From contig NZ_JACIEZ010000007.1 in the NCBI RefSeq assembly GCF_014197145.1, forward strand, positions 1-64,000: DNA of 64,000 nt. The letters are read 5' to 3'. A program made the translations under genes and the position numbers. The notes beneath the pieces were generated by a model. That model worked only from the letters and a program-made list of their open reading frames with translations, did not search any database and had not been told where the DNA came from. This DNA is from Gellertiella hungarica. Its GTDB lineage: Bacteria; Pseudomonadota; Alphaproteobacteria; Rhizobiales; Rhizobiaceae. Positions 26,619 to 34,998 of the stretch are shown here, piece after piece (position 1 is the first letter of the stretch; each line of letters opens with the position of its first letter).

Positions 26619-27218
26619 ATGCCCAAGATCGTTGACCATGACAAGCGCCGCAGCGACATCGTTGCCGTGGCCAAGCGTTTGATCCTGGAGGGCGGTTTCG
26701 AGGCGGCGACCATGCGCAGCCTCGCCGCCGAGGCGGGTTTCGCCAATGGCGCGCTCAAGCACTTCTTCCCGAACAAGGACAGCATCATCGCCGCCACCTT
26801 CGAAAGCGTGCTGGAGGAGATGAACCCGGAGCGGCGTCTGGCCGACAAGGGCAAGGCCGATGGCGGCACGCCCGCCGAGCGGCTGCACGACATCATCGCC
26901 GAAGTGCTGCCTTCCAACGAGAAGGACATCAATGCGGGCCGGGTGCTGCTGGTGCTCTGGGACCATGCGACGTCCAATCCCGATCTCGCAGCGCTCTACC
27001 GCGCCTTCTTCCAGACCTGGCGCGGCGTGCTGGAGGAGCATATCGCCGCCGCTGCCGGTCCGAAGACCCGCGCCAGCGGCGATTTCGCCCGGCTGGCGCT
27101 CGAGATCATGTCGCTGACGATCGGCGCGAACGTGGTGCATCTCATGCATAGCGATGGCGTCTTCATCGACAGCTACCGGCATCTGATCGATGATTACGTG
27201 GCCCGCGTCGTGACCTGA
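26619..27218 (+). CDS. TetR-family transcriptional regulator, probable island regulator
   Basis: 199 aa. N-terminal TetR helix-turn-helix: TMRSLAAEAGFANGALKHFFPNKDSIIAATFE (about residues 30-62); the C-terminal part resembles the BetI-type ligand-binding fold (LVLWDHATSNPDLAALYRAFF). The ATG at 26619 follows AGGAAAGAGCAAGG; a longer in-frame start at 26496 has a GAGGAGGA ribosome-like sequence but would add 41 residues outside the fold. It is the only recognisable regulator inside the 16.3-30.6 kb island and is the leading candidate to bind the three related palindromes. Confidence 0.87.
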   Translation: MPKIVDHDKRRSDIVAVAKRLILEGGFEAATMRSLAAEAGFANGALKHFFPNKDSIIAATFESVLEEMNPERRLADKGKADGGTPAERLHDIIAEVLPSNEKDINAGRVLLVLWDHATSNPDLAALYRAFFQTWRGVLEEHIAAAAGPKTRASGDFARLALEIMSLTIGANVVHLMHSDGVFIDSYRHLIDDYVARVVT

Positions 27219-27265
27219 CCCCCGGGCCTTCCCTACCCCCATAGCTGACGAGCGGAGGATTGAAC

Positions 27266-28009
27266 TTGTCAGATGAGACCTCATTGATGGCGTTTCGCGA
27301 AAGCGGAACGGCAAACGGCGAAGCCGTGCCCCTTCTTCTCCTGCACGGGTTCCTGTCGTCGTCCGCCCATGACTGGCCGGAGGAGAGCTGGGCGGGCCCG
27401 CTTGCCCGCGCCGGGCAGCGGCTCATCCTTGCCGATCTGCCGGCCCATGGCACGGCTCCCGACCCCGTCGGCGCGGATGCCGCGACCGTTACGGCCCTGG
27501 TGGAGGCGCTTGCCCGGAAGATCGATGCCGCCGGCGGCAAGGCGGATATCCTCGCCTATTCGCTCGGCAGCCGGCTCGCCTGGAGCCTTGCCGCCCGCCA
27601 CCCGGACAAGGTGCGCCGCATGGTGCTCGGCGGGCTCGGTCCGCATGATCCCTTTGCCGGGCTCGATTACGGGGCGGCGCGCCGCTTCGTGCGCGACGGC
27701 ACCCCACCCGCCGACCCGATGACCGCGATGCTGGCCGGCTTCGTCATCCGCGCGGCAGAGCGCGTCTCCGCACGGCTCGATCTCATGGAGGCGCTGGGGC
27801 GCGAGCCCTTCGACCCCGTGCAGGAAAAGCCGGTCATGCCCGTGCTCCTCCTTGCCGGAAGCGAGGACCGGATGTGCGAGGCAACGCCCCTGCTTGCCGC
27901 AGGCCTTGGCGATGCCCGCCACCGGACCGTGCCCGGCGATCACATGGCTGCGCTGCATCATGAGGATTTCCGCACCGAGGCGCTCGCCTTCCTCGACCGG
28001 CGCCCCTAG
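27266..28009 (+). CDS. Alpha/beta-fold hydrolase
   Basis: About 247 aa. The oxyanion strand is LLLLHGFLSSSAHDW, the nucleophile elbow is AYSLGSR (GxSxG variant with Tyr before Ser: YSLGS), a catalytic Asp is likely in LLLAGSEDRM, and the catalytic His in PGDHMAALHHEDF. A TTG start at 27266 is chosen: GGAGGA ends 6 nt before it; ATG 27287 is an alternative. Substrate unknown; follows the TetR gene by 47 nt in the same direction. Confidence 0.82.
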   Translation: MSDETSLMAFRESGTANGEAVPLLLLHGFLSSSAHDWPEESWAGPLARAGQRLILADLPAHGTAPDPVGADAATVTALVEALARKIDAAGGKADILAYSLGSRLAWSLAARHPDKVRRMVLGGLGPHDPFAGLDYGAARRFVRDGTPPADPMTAMLAGFVIRAAERVSARLDLMEALGREPFDPVQEKPVMPVLLLAGSEDRMCEATPLLAAGLGDARHRTVPGDHMAALHHEDFRTEALAFLDRRP

Positions 28010-28108
28010 GACCCGCCGCCCCTCCGATCACCCTTCCCGACGTGCGGGGGCGAAAGGCCTTCCTTCCGCACGAAGGGGCCAACCTGTCCTCCTGAAAGGA
28101 AAGAACCG

Positions 28109-29104
28109 ATGACTATCGCCCTCTCCACCAAGGCCGATCCCTCCCGAATCGTCGAGATCGCCACCGGCTACATGGCGGCGCAGCAGCTCTTTGCCGCCAG
28201 CCGGAGCGGCCTTTTCGCCGCCCTTGCGGAAAAGCCGCTCCCCACCGAAGCGCTTGCCGCCGCAACCGGGCTTTCCCCGCGCATGGCGCGTATTCTGGCC
28301 GATGCCATGGCGGGGCTCGGCCTTCTCACCCGCAGCAACGGGGCCTACGCGCTCACCCCGGCGGCCGAAGCCTATCTCACCGGCAGCAAGGCCGCGCTCG
28401 ATCTGTCGCCCTTCCTCGTCTTCCTCGAAGAGATCAGCTATCCCCACTGGCTGCAGTTCCCGAAGACCGTCGAAACCGACAGGCCGGGCGATCTCCAGAT
28501 GACCGAGGCGCGCTGGAAGACCTTCCTGGATGGCGTCATGACCTATAACCGCCTGCATGCGGCGGAATTCCTGAAGGCCATCGATGTCTCGAAAAGCACC
28601 CGGCTGCTCGATCTCGGCGGCCTTGCTCCCTATTTCGCCATCGGCGCCATGGAGGCCAATCCGGCGCTTAAGACCACCTTTGCCTATGCGGTGGATTTCA
28701 TCGAGTCCCTCGGTGCGGAGCTCGACCGGGCCGGGCTTTCGTCCCGAAGCGAGATCGTGCCGGCCGCAACGCCGAGCGCCGAAGTGCCCGGCCCCTTCGA
28801 CCTCGTCTTCCTGAACCATGTGGTGCACCGGTTCAACGCCACGGAAAACCGGGCGATCATCCGCCATGCCCGAAACGCTGCGGGCAAGGGCGCCCGGCTT
28901 GCCCTTCTGGACTTCTTCCTGGACGACGCGCCGCAACAGCGGGCGATCGATGCGCTCCATGCGGGCGAATATCTGGTGATCGACGGCACTGTGGTCTATC
29001 CGGAAAGCGAGGTCCGCGCCTGGCTCGAGGAGGCGGGCTGGCGCCCGCTCGAGATGGTGAACCTGCCGGGAAGCCCGCGCGTGCTGCTGGCGGAAGCCGT
29101 CTGA
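28109..29104 (+). CDS. SAM-dependent O-methyltransferase-like protein
   Basis: 331 aa. An N-terminal winged-helix dimerisation domain (LFAALAEKPLPTEALAAATGLSPRMARIL) precedes a Rossmann-type methyltransferase domain. This is the plant-O-methyltransferase/hydroxyindole type arrangement. Motif I reads LLDLGGLAPYFAIG, which lacks the usual second glycine pattern GxGxG, so SAM binding may be weakened; the acidic position later in the fold and FLNHVVHRF are present. Downstream of the hydrolase by about 100 nt; convergent with the amidohydrolase. Confidence 0.8.
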   Translation: MTIALSTKADPSRIVEIATGYMAAQQLFAASRSGLFAALAEKPLPTEALAAATGLSPRMARILADAMAGLGLLTRSNGAYALTPAAEAYLTGSKAALDLSPFLVFLEEISYPHWLQFPKTVETDRPGDLQMTEARWKTFLDGVMTYNRLHAAEFLKAIDVSKSTRLLDLGGLAPYFAIGAMEANPALKTTFAYAVDFIESLGAELDRAGLSSRSEIVPAATPSAEVPGPFDLVFLNHVVHRFNATENRAIIRHARNAAGKGARLALLDFFLDDAPQQRAIDALHAGEYLVIDGTVVYPESEVRAWLEEAGWRPLEMVNLPGSPRVLLAEAV

Positions 29105-29114
29105 TGCCCGTGGC

Positions 29115-29134
29115 GCGCCTCCTTCGGGAGGCGC
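29115..29134. terminator. Bidirectional terminator with UUCG tetraloop
   Basis: Perfect 8-bp stem (GCGCCTCC / GGAGGCGC) closed by a TTCG tetraloop in the 36-nt gap between the convergent methyltransferase (stop 29104) and amidohydrolase (stop 29141) genes. No long T-run, but the stem is very stable. Confidence 0.65.
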
Positions 29135-29140
29135 CCACCC

Positions 29141-30535
29141 TTACGGGGCTTCGCCGGTGGCGGCAGTCCTGTCATAGACGAAACGGCCGTCGACCATGGT
29201 CCGCTCGACGGCGATCTCGGGAAGCCGCTGCCATCCGGCCTCCAGCGGGTCTTGCGAGAGCACGCAGAGATCCGCCACCTTGGCCACCTCCAGCGTGCCC
29301 TTCCAGGCTTCGGCGCCATCCTGTTCGGCGGGGATCGCGGTCATCATCCGGAGAAGGGCCGAGAGTTCCGCCCGGCCGACGGGGAGGCCCCGCCCGTCAA
29401 GCTGGCCGGCGGCGGTGGCAACGATCCTCCGCCAGTCGGGCGTGGCGACGGGGGCATCGGAGGAAAGCGTGGCGCGCAGGCCTGTCGTGCCGAAGATCCG
29501 ATCGATGGGAAAGGCGCGGGCGATCTGCTCGGGGCGCAGCGCCCCTGCCATCCACTCACCGGTCATGGCGGCAATGACCGGCTGGACGGTGAGACCGACC
29601 CCCGCCTTGGCCATCCGGGCAAGCTGCTCCGGCGTGACGAGATCGCCGTGGATCGCGTAATGGCGGAGCCTGCCCGCCCCGCCGAGCGCCTCGACGGTCG
29701 AAAGCAGCATTTCGACGGTGCGGTCGCCGGTGGCATGGACCGCCACCTGCTCTCCCGCGGCATGGCCGAGGCGGATCATCCGTTCATAGGTCGCGGCCCG
29801 CTCCGAAAGATCCCCCTCCCCGGTAAAGAGCGTGCCGACGCTTCCGTCGAGATAGGGTTTCTCCACCCAGGCGGTACGCAGCGGCGGAATGCCGTCGGCG
29901 AAGATCTTGACGCCGGGGATCGACAGCCAGCGCGGATCGGCCGCCGGTTTTGGAAGCGAAAGCCCGGCCTCGAAGGCGGGAAGGGTACTCGCGCCATCGA
30001 GCAGCCCGTGGAGCGACAGAAGCGTCACCCGCGCCGTCTGGGCGGGCGTACCGGCAAGGGCCGCGTAGGCGGCAAGCACGTCGGAGCCGAAGCAGCCCGT
30101 TTCCCCCGCATCTTCCCCCGGTCCGATCCCCGGTTCGGTGTAGCTGGTGATCCCGAGCGAGGCCAGAAGCCGGAAACAGGCAAGGATGGCGCGCCTGCGA
30201 TCCTCCGGGCCGCTCAGCAGGCGGCCGTGCCAGTCTTCGCCGGGGCTTTCGAGCATCAGCGCCGGCCAGCGCGCGCCGAGCCAGACCCCGTGGAGATGGC
30301 TGTCGTTGATGCCCGGCAGCACGCATTGGCCGGAAAGGTCGATCCGCCGGGAGCCCGGACCGGCAAGGGCGAGAATCTCCTCGTCCGTGCCGAGCGCGGT
30401 GATCGTGCCACTGCCTATCGCAAGAGCGGAAACCTGCCGGAGACCGGCATCGAGGCAGTGGATCGTTCCACCGTAGAGTATCGTATCGGGCGCGGGGGAT
30501 TGTTCGGCATCTGTGCTGGGCGGGAAGGCTGGCAT
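29141..30535 (-). CDS. Amidohydrolase-superfamily enzyme (Amidohydro_3, YtcJ-like)
   Basis: 464 aa, slightly shorter than typical YtcJ-like proteins (about 530-570). Metal-binding HxH is in NDSHLHGV, later histidines are in VHATGDRTVEM and YAIHGDL, and the metal Asp is in SSDAPVATPDW. Probably hydrolyses a C-N bond of an imported compound in the cytoplasm. Its promoter region carries palindrome 3 of the set shared with the dehydrogenase and importer operons, which ties it to the same catabolic programme. Confidence 0.87.
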   Translation of the reverse strand: MPAFPPSTDAEQSPAPDTILYGGTIHCLDAGLRQVSALAIGSGTITALGTDEEILALAGPGSRRIDLSGQCVLPGINDSHLHGVWLGARWPALMLESPGEDWHGRLLSGPEDRRRAILACFRLLASLGITSYTEPGIGPGEDAGETGCFGSDVLAAYAALAGTPAQTARVTLLSLHGLLDGASTLPAFEAGLSLPKPAADPRWLSIPGVKIFADGIPPLRTAWVEKPYLDGSVGTLFTGEGDLSERAATYERMIRLGHAAGEQVAVHATGDRTVEMLLSTVEALGGAGRLRHYAIHGDLVTPEQLARMAKAGVGLTVQPVIAAMTGEWMAGALRPEQIARAFPIDRIFGTTGLRATLSSDAPVATPDWRRIVATAAGQLDGRGLPVGRAELSALLRMMTAIPAEQDGAEAWKGTLEVAKVADLCVLSQDPLEAGWQRLPEIAVERTMVDGRFVYDRTAATGEAP

Positions 30536-30565
30536 CGGTCTCGTTCCGTGGATCTCGATTTATAT

Positions 30566-30579
30566 TCCACGTACGTAGA
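30566..30579 (-). promoter_or_regulatory. Palindrome 3 of the three-site set, before the amidohydrolase
   Basis: TCCACG-TA-CGTAGA, nearly perfect (one mismatch), 31 nt upstream of the amidohydrolase start. On the minus strand a TTGCTT and a TATAAA/AATATA box flank it, putting the palindrome between -35 and -10 as at 20269. The flanking AT-rich gap is otherwise featureless. Confidence 0.55.
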
Positions 30580-30654
30580 CTTAAAGCAATCGGGAAATCG
30601 GTCCTGCAATCGCCTCTCCCGCCTCACGCGGGGAGGCAGGCTGCAAAGGCATGG

Positions 30655-31464
30655 TCAGACCGGAAGCGAATGGCGGGCCTTCTCGAGCGTCGGTGCATCG
30701 ACGATCCGGTAGCGCGCCTCGACGAAATTGTAGAGGCCGAAGGCGGCAAGACCGGCGGCCACCACCAGATAGAGGAAGGCGCCGAAGGGCAGTTGCCGGA
30801 TCCATTCCAGCGCATCGGCCGTGCTTCCCGCCTGCTGCGGGTCGAGGCTGAAGGCCGCATAGGTGAAGAAGATGCCGACGATCGCGAAGAGAACGCCCCG
30901 TGCCGCAAGACCATAGATGCTGAGGAGCGCAAGCGGTCCGTTCCGGTCGCCGGGCAGCTTGAGATAGCGCCGGAAACGCTGGCTGAAGCCCTTGTAGGCG
31001 GTGACGCAGCCACCGATGACGAAGCCGAGGCCGATGGCGGCCGCGAGAAACCGTCCGAAAGGCTGGCTCATGGCCCAGGCGGCCATGCTTTCTTCCCCGT
31101 TGCCCCCGCCGCCGCTGTCATTGGCGAGCGCATGGGCAAAGGCGTAAACCGCCAGCCCCGCATAGGTGGCGGCACTGCCGAAAAGGGCAGCCCGGATCGC
31201 GACGCTCTTCCATCCCGGGCCGTGATTGTCGGCATCCGCCAGAGACTGGGCGAGCCGCCAGGCGACGAAACCCGCCAGTCCCAGACCGATCAGTCCCAGC
31301 CAGATACGTCCGAAAGGCTGCTGAAGCAGGGAATCGAGAGCATTCCTGGTATCCGGGCGCCCGCCTCCGAAGCTGGAGAAAAGCGCCAGTCCCGATATCA
31401 GAAGAAAAACAACCCCGCGGGCGGCATAGCCCGCCCTTGCCAACCATTCGAACTTCGATGTCAT
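30655..31464 (-). CDS. DUF1206 membrane protein
   Basis: 269 aa. Three internal repeats of a two-helix unit are visible, each beginning with an aromatic/Ala-Arg-Gly segment (GYAARGVVFLLISGLAL, AALFGSAATYAGLAVYAF, YGLAARGVLFAIVGIFF) and each followed by a QPFGR/LPFG element (QQPFGRIWLG, SQPFGRFLAA, LPFGAFLYL). This is the hallmark of DUF1206 with six membrane helices. Function unknown. Not obviously linked to its neighbours. Confidence 0.88.
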   Translation of the reverse strand: MTSKFEWLARAGYAARGVVFLLISGLALFSSFGGGRPDTRNALDSLLQQPFGRIWLGLIGLGLAGFVAWRLAQSLADADNHGPGWKSVAIRAALFGSAATYAGLAVYAFAHALANDSGGGGNGEESMAAWAMSQPFGRFLAAAIGLGFVIGGCVTAYKGFSQRFRRYLKLPGDRNGPLALLSIYGLAARGVLFAIVGIFFTYAAFSLDPQQAGSTADALEWIRQLPFGAFLYLVVAAGLAAFGLYNFVEARYRIVDAPTLEKARHSLPV

Positions 31465-31569
31465 CTCCGCGCTCCCGCCTTGCTGCTCGTTATCCGCTTA
31501 AACGGAAAAGGCGGGCAGCGGTTCCTGCAGGCAGGGGCTGGGGAGCGATCGGTCCGGCTGAAGCGGGAA

Positions 31570-34173
31570 CTAGCGGGGTCCGCCGGCCTCAAGGGCCGGA
31601 AGCAGCCCGGCCGGCCTCTCCCGGAGGGCGCGCCAAGGCATTTTGCTCCTGCGGGCCAGGCTGACGAGCCCGGACTGGAGCCTGGAGGTCGCGATGCCGA
31701 GGGCCACGCCGCCGCTCACCGCCAGAAGAACGAAGACCGGTTCCGGCAGCTGTTTCTCGAAGGGGAGCATCAGGATTTCGGGCACGAAGCGGTGCACGAG
31801 ATAGATGTGGAAGCTCGCATGGGCGACAATGAGCACCGGTCGTTTCAGCCAGGCAAAGACCGGCACGAGCGGCATGTGGAGCAAGAGGGCGATCACCCCC
31901 AGCTGAAAGCCATACTTGACCCAGGACCCTGTCCAGTTGCCTCCCTGAAGCGCAAAGACCGGCATCGCGGCCAGCGCAAGGAGCAGAAGCAGGGCGCGGC
32001 GTGCGGCACTCGATGCTGCATGGGCGGCGCACCAGCCGAAGGCGGCCAGCGGGAGGATCCATGGCAGCGTGAAGAGCTTTCGGTTGCCGATGTCCCAGAT
32101 CAGGGGAGACAGGAACCGGAGCGCGATTGCCGCCAGCAGGAACCAGATCCCCAGCCGGAAAGGGTCGGATGCGCCCAGCCTGCGGATGGAGGGAATGGCA
32201 AAGAGCCCGGCCACGAGCAGCAGCAGCTGAACGAAGGCTTCCACGAACCAGTAGAGGTAGGGCAGCATCGTGTGCCTCACCGGATCGGCCAGACCGGCAT
32301 TGCCCACCAGGAAGACGGAGGCCCAGGGAATCTCGCCCCACCAGACCGCGTGGCCGGCCAGGATGAGATAATAGGGAACGAGGATGCGGACCAGCGGGCG
32401 GAAGAAGGTGCGGTAGTCTCCTCCCGCCAGTGCCGGCAGCTGAAAACGGGCCATGGCATAGCCGAGCAGCAGGGTCATGGCGGCTGCGCCGCCCGGCACC
32501 GGCCAGAGCGTTGCATGTTGCACGACCACCATCACGATGGCCAGGGCGCGGATGACCAGTTCGGCACCGAGGACGGGCCGCCCCGCCACCGGCCCGGCCG
32601 CCAGCCGGGAAAGCCGTTCGACCGTCATGGTCTCCCAGCCGGGCGGAATGTGCTTCAGGCATTTCTCCAGCCCGAGCGACAGTTCCACATGCTTGAGGGA
32701 ATCGCCGGCAAGGCTGGCAAAACTGTCGGCGGGCCGGACACGGTGCGGAAAGAAGCAGTCGGCGAAGAGCGTCTCGATATCCGCCCGCTGGTTTACGGGG
32801 GCGGAGACCTCGCGCAGACGGCGATAATCGATCTTGCCGTTCGGAAGGCGGGGCAGGCGCTCGACCCGGCAGACCCTGAGGCGCGTGCGCCCGAGCCGCG
32901 TGAAGTCCGCAAGTGCGTGGAGATAGGCCTCGCTGTTGCCCTGCTCGTGATAGGCCGTCAATGCCTTGTCGTCGCCGGTCACCGCGCAGGGCAGCCTGCA
33001 GGATTCCATGGCTGCCTCGAGGGCATCGTGCCCGATGCGGATGCCGGCAATCTTCGAGAAGCGACTCTTTCGTCCGGTGATCTGGTAGAGGCCGTCCGGC
33101 CGCCGGAGGCCGATGTCGCCGGTCATCAGGCGGTGGAGCTGCGGGCCGTCGCAAAGGTCCTTCCGGGTCGCGGCATACCCCATCATGATGTTGGGGCCGC
33201 AATAGCAGATTTCGCCTTCCGTGCCGTCGGGAACGGGCGCGCCGGTTTCGTCGACGATCTCGAACCGGCCGCCTTCGACGGGCAGGCCGATCGTGGTCTC
33301 GCAGCCCGGATTGTGCGTCGCGTCGAGCAGGCTCATGCGGGCCGTTGCCTCGCTCGCCCCGTACATGACGTAGAAGCGGCCGTTCCGGCCCGCCATCGCC
33401 CGCGACCATGCCGCGATGCCTTGCGGATCCATCCGGCCGCCGGCGACGGTGGCAAAGCGGAGACCCTGCGGCGGGTGGGCCATCAGGCCGATCCGCTCGT
33501 AAAGCTCGAAGGTGAAGGGCACGCCGGGCAGGTTTGTCGGTCCGGCAAGCGCGACGGCCTCTGCAAAGCCTTCCTCGAGAATGGCCCGGCCCGGCAGGTA
33601 GACGCTCGCCCCGACCAGAAGGTGGGAGGTGAGGACGGAAAGTCCGTAGGCATAGTGAAGCGGAAGGGTCAGCAGCGCCCGGTCTCCGGCATCGAGCTTC
33701 AGTCCCGCTGCAATCTGCCCTGCATTGGCGCCAAGGGCGGCGCGGGAAATGCGCACCGCCTTGCCCTCCCCCGTGCTGCCCGAGGTGACCAGGACGAGGG
33801 CCAGATCCGGATGAACGGTCAGATGGCTGCGCTCCCGCTCCTCGCGGAAGCGCCAGCGCTCGCCCGTGCGGCGAAAGACGGCGTCCGGCCTGAAGCGCTG
33901 GCGGATGGCCCGCAGTTCACCGTCCGTATCTGCCGGCAGGAGAATGGCAGGAACACGGGCCCGCAGGCAGGCGATCAGCGCCGCAACCGCATGCGCCGAA
34001 TGCGCCATTTCCACTGCAACCAGCCGCCATGCGGGATCGATCTGCTGCCGCAGCCTTTCCGCCATGCGATCGAGATCGGCGTAGCTTAAGACATGGCCGC
34101 CATCGAAGACGAGCGCGGGCGCATCGCCCCGCTTGCCCAGATCGTCCCAGAATTTCACCCAATGCTCTTGCAC
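31570..34173 (-). CDS. Adenylation-carrier-acyltransferase-3 fusion protein
   Basis: 867 aa with three parts. Residues 10-455 are an AMP-forming adenylation domain: SGSTGEGKAV (131-140), YGASEATARM (271-280), TGDIG (351-355), a GRKSRFSKIAGIRIG hinge (367-381) and the catalytic Lys in LPNGKIDY (447). Residues about 465-528 are an acyl/peptidyl carrier with the phosphopantetheine Ser in SLAGDSL (Ser 492). Residues about 535-840 are a multi-helix membrane acyltransferase-3 domain with a conserved His near 553. One chain could therefore activate an acid, load it on its own carrier and transfer it to an acceptor at the membrane. Substrate unknown; no other NRPS/PKS gene is nearby. Confidence 0.86.
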   Translation of the reverse strand: MQEHWVKFWDDLGKRGDAPALVFDGGHVLSYADLDRMAERLRQQIDPAWRLVAVEMAHSAHAVAALIACLRARVPAILLPADTDGELRAIRQRFRPDAVFRRTGERWRFREERERSHLTVHPDLALVLVTSGSTGEGKAVRISRAALGANAGQIAAGLKLDAGDRALLTLPLHYAYGLSVLTSHLLVGASVYLPGRAILEEGFAEAVALAGPTNLPGVPFTFELYERIGLMAHPPQGLRFATVAGGRMDPQGIAAWSRAMAGRNGRFYVMYGASEATARMSLLDATHNPGCETTIGLPVEGGRFEIVDETGAPVPDGTEGEICYCGPNIMMGYAATRKDLCDGPQLHRLMTGDIGLRRPDGLYQITGRKSRFSKIAGIRIGHDALEAAMESCRLPCAVTGDDKALTAYHEQGNSEAYLHALADFTRLGRTRLRVCRVERLPRLPNGKIDYRRLREVSAPVNQRADIETLFADCFFPHRVRPADSFASLAGDSLKHVELSLGLEKCLKHIPPGWETMTVERLSRLAAGPVAGRPVLGAELVIRALAIVMVVVQHATLWPVPGGAAAMTLLLGYAMARFQLPALAGGDYRTFFRPLVRILVPYYLILAGHAVWWGEIPWASVFLVGNAGLADPVRHTMLPYLYWFVEAFVQLLLLVAGLFAIPSIRRLGASDPFRLGIWFLLAAIALRFLSPLIWDIGNRKLFTLPWILPLAAFGWCAAHAASSAARRALLLLLALAAMPVFALQGGNWTGSWVKYGFQLGVIALLLHMPLVPVFAWLKRPVLIVAHASFHIYLVHRFVPEILMLPFEKQLPEPVFVLLAVSGGVALGIATSRLQSGLVSLARRSKMPWRALRERPAGLLPALEAGGPR

Positions 34174-34196
34174 GCCCGACCCCTCATCGCCGGGCG

Positions 34197-34225
34197 GCTG
34201 TAGAATACATGAAAGTATGAGTCAA
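34197..34225 (-). promoter_or_regulatory. Possible promoter of the adenylation-acyltransferase gene
   Basis: Minus-strand TTGACT (34220-34225) with a weak TACAGC (34197-34202) 17 bp downstream, 24 nt before the start codon. An ATAC-N6-GTAT inverted repeat (34205-34218) fills the spacer. Weak -10, tentative. Confidence 0.3.
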
Positions 34226-34265
34226 GTTTATGCGCCGGCCAGAGTGTCGCACGGCACCCGCATCT

Positions 34266-34679
34266 CTAGAATTCCCAGGGGGAGATGAGGTCGAGCCCGG
34301 CCGTTTCGAAGTCCTTCAGGTTGCGGGTCGCAAGCCGCCCCCCGTTCACGCGGGCAATGGCGGCAATCATGCCGTCCGGCGCGGACATCGGGCGTCCCCT
34401 GCGCACGGCCTCGCCCATGATCTCGCCATAGGCGAGCGCCGCTTCTTCCGTGAAGGCAAAGATGCGGTCGGCAAAGCGGTGACGCCATTCGCGAAGCCCC
34501 TGCTCCAGCCGGTCTGCCCTCTGGTCCGGCCGCACCTTCTGGATCCCGTAGGCGATTTCGGCGATCGCCACCGTCGAAAGCGCAAGTTCCGCGTCGAAGC
34601 GAACCAGCCAGCGGATCACGGCGTCCTCGGGCGTCTTGCGCAGCGTTTCCGAGATGACATTCGTATCGAGGAAGATCAC
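34266..34679 (-). CDS. vapC: Type II toxin VapC, PIN-domain ribonuclease
   Basis: 137 aa. PIN-domain acidic residues are visible: Asp in IFLDTNVISE, Glu in TVAIAEIAYGI, Asp in SAPDGMIAAIA, and Asp near LKDFET. VapC toxins cleave tRNA or rRNA when not bound by VapB. Translation starts at a GTG at 34679 that overlaps the antitoxin stop by 4 nt (GTGA), typical coupling in vapBC. An upstream extension of the frame is antisense/overlapping sequence of vapB and is rejected. Confidence 0.9.
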   Translation of the reverse strand: MIFLDTNVISETLRKTPEDAVIRWLVRFDAELALSTVAIAEIAYGIQKVRPDQRADRLEQGLREWRHRFADRIFAFTEEAALAYGEIMGEAVRRGRPMSAPDGMIAAIARVNGGRLATRNLKDFETAGLDLISPWEF

Positions 34680-34924
34680 AGGTCGACGCCCATGTGCGGG
34701 CGGCGGTTTTCGCGGATCACCGCTTCGAGGTCGAGATCGGTGCCCGCCTCGACGGTCAGCCGCGCGTAGAAGCGGGAGGCGGGCTCGCGCCCGGCCTCGC
34801 GGGCCTCGTAATATTCGAGCGCACGCTCGACCACGTCCGCGATCGAGCGGTTCTCCCGGCGCGCCAGCCGATGGGCCATGTCGCGGGCCTTGGAACTGCG
34901 GACGGATAGCTGCGGTGCGGCCAT
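34676..34924 (-). CDS. vapB: Type II antitoxin VapB, PSK/ribbon-helix-helix type
   Basis: 82 aa. N-terminal LSVRSSKARDMAHRLARRENRSIADVVERALEYYE is the PSK-operon-type RHH antitoxin DNA-binding region; the C-terminal part (LDLEAVIRENRRP) would wrap the VapC active site. A GAAGGAG ribosome site lies 7 nt upstream. Predicted to autorepress the vapBC promoter at 34945-34998. Confidence 0.9.
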   Translation of the reverse strand: MAAPQLSVRSSKARDMAHRLARRENRSIADVVERALEYYEAREAGREPASRFYARLTVEAGTDLDLEAVIRENRRPHMGVDL

Positions 34925-34944
34925 GGGCGATCTCCTTCGCCCGC

Positions 34945-34998
34945 AATATAGGCTTATCCGGGCTTGCCATCAAGATGGCAGATGATGGCTTGCCATCA
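34945..34998 (-). promoter_or_regulatory. vapBC promoter with two adjacent operators
   Basis: Minus-strand -35 TTGATG (34968-34973) and -10 TATATT (34945-34950), spacer 17 bp. Two perfect inverted repeats of the same half-site lie on and upstream of the -35: TGCCATC-AA-GATGGCA (34965-34980) and TGATGGC-TT-GCCATCA (34983-34998). The second overlaps the thiD stop codon. Paired operators fit cooperative binding of VapB/VapBC complexes. Confidence 0.72.

Noticed and set aside
26471-26635. A 54-codon frame overlapping the ATPase stop as ATGA
   Set aside because: No ribosome site, no motif, and it runs out of frame into the TetR start; chance overlap is likelier.
30670-34089. An 1139-codon open frame on the plus strand opposite DUF1206 and the adenylation-acyltransferase gene
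   Set aside because: Its translation is Arg/His/Gly/Pro-rich with no domain; it is a GC-bias shadow of two convincing genes on the other strand.
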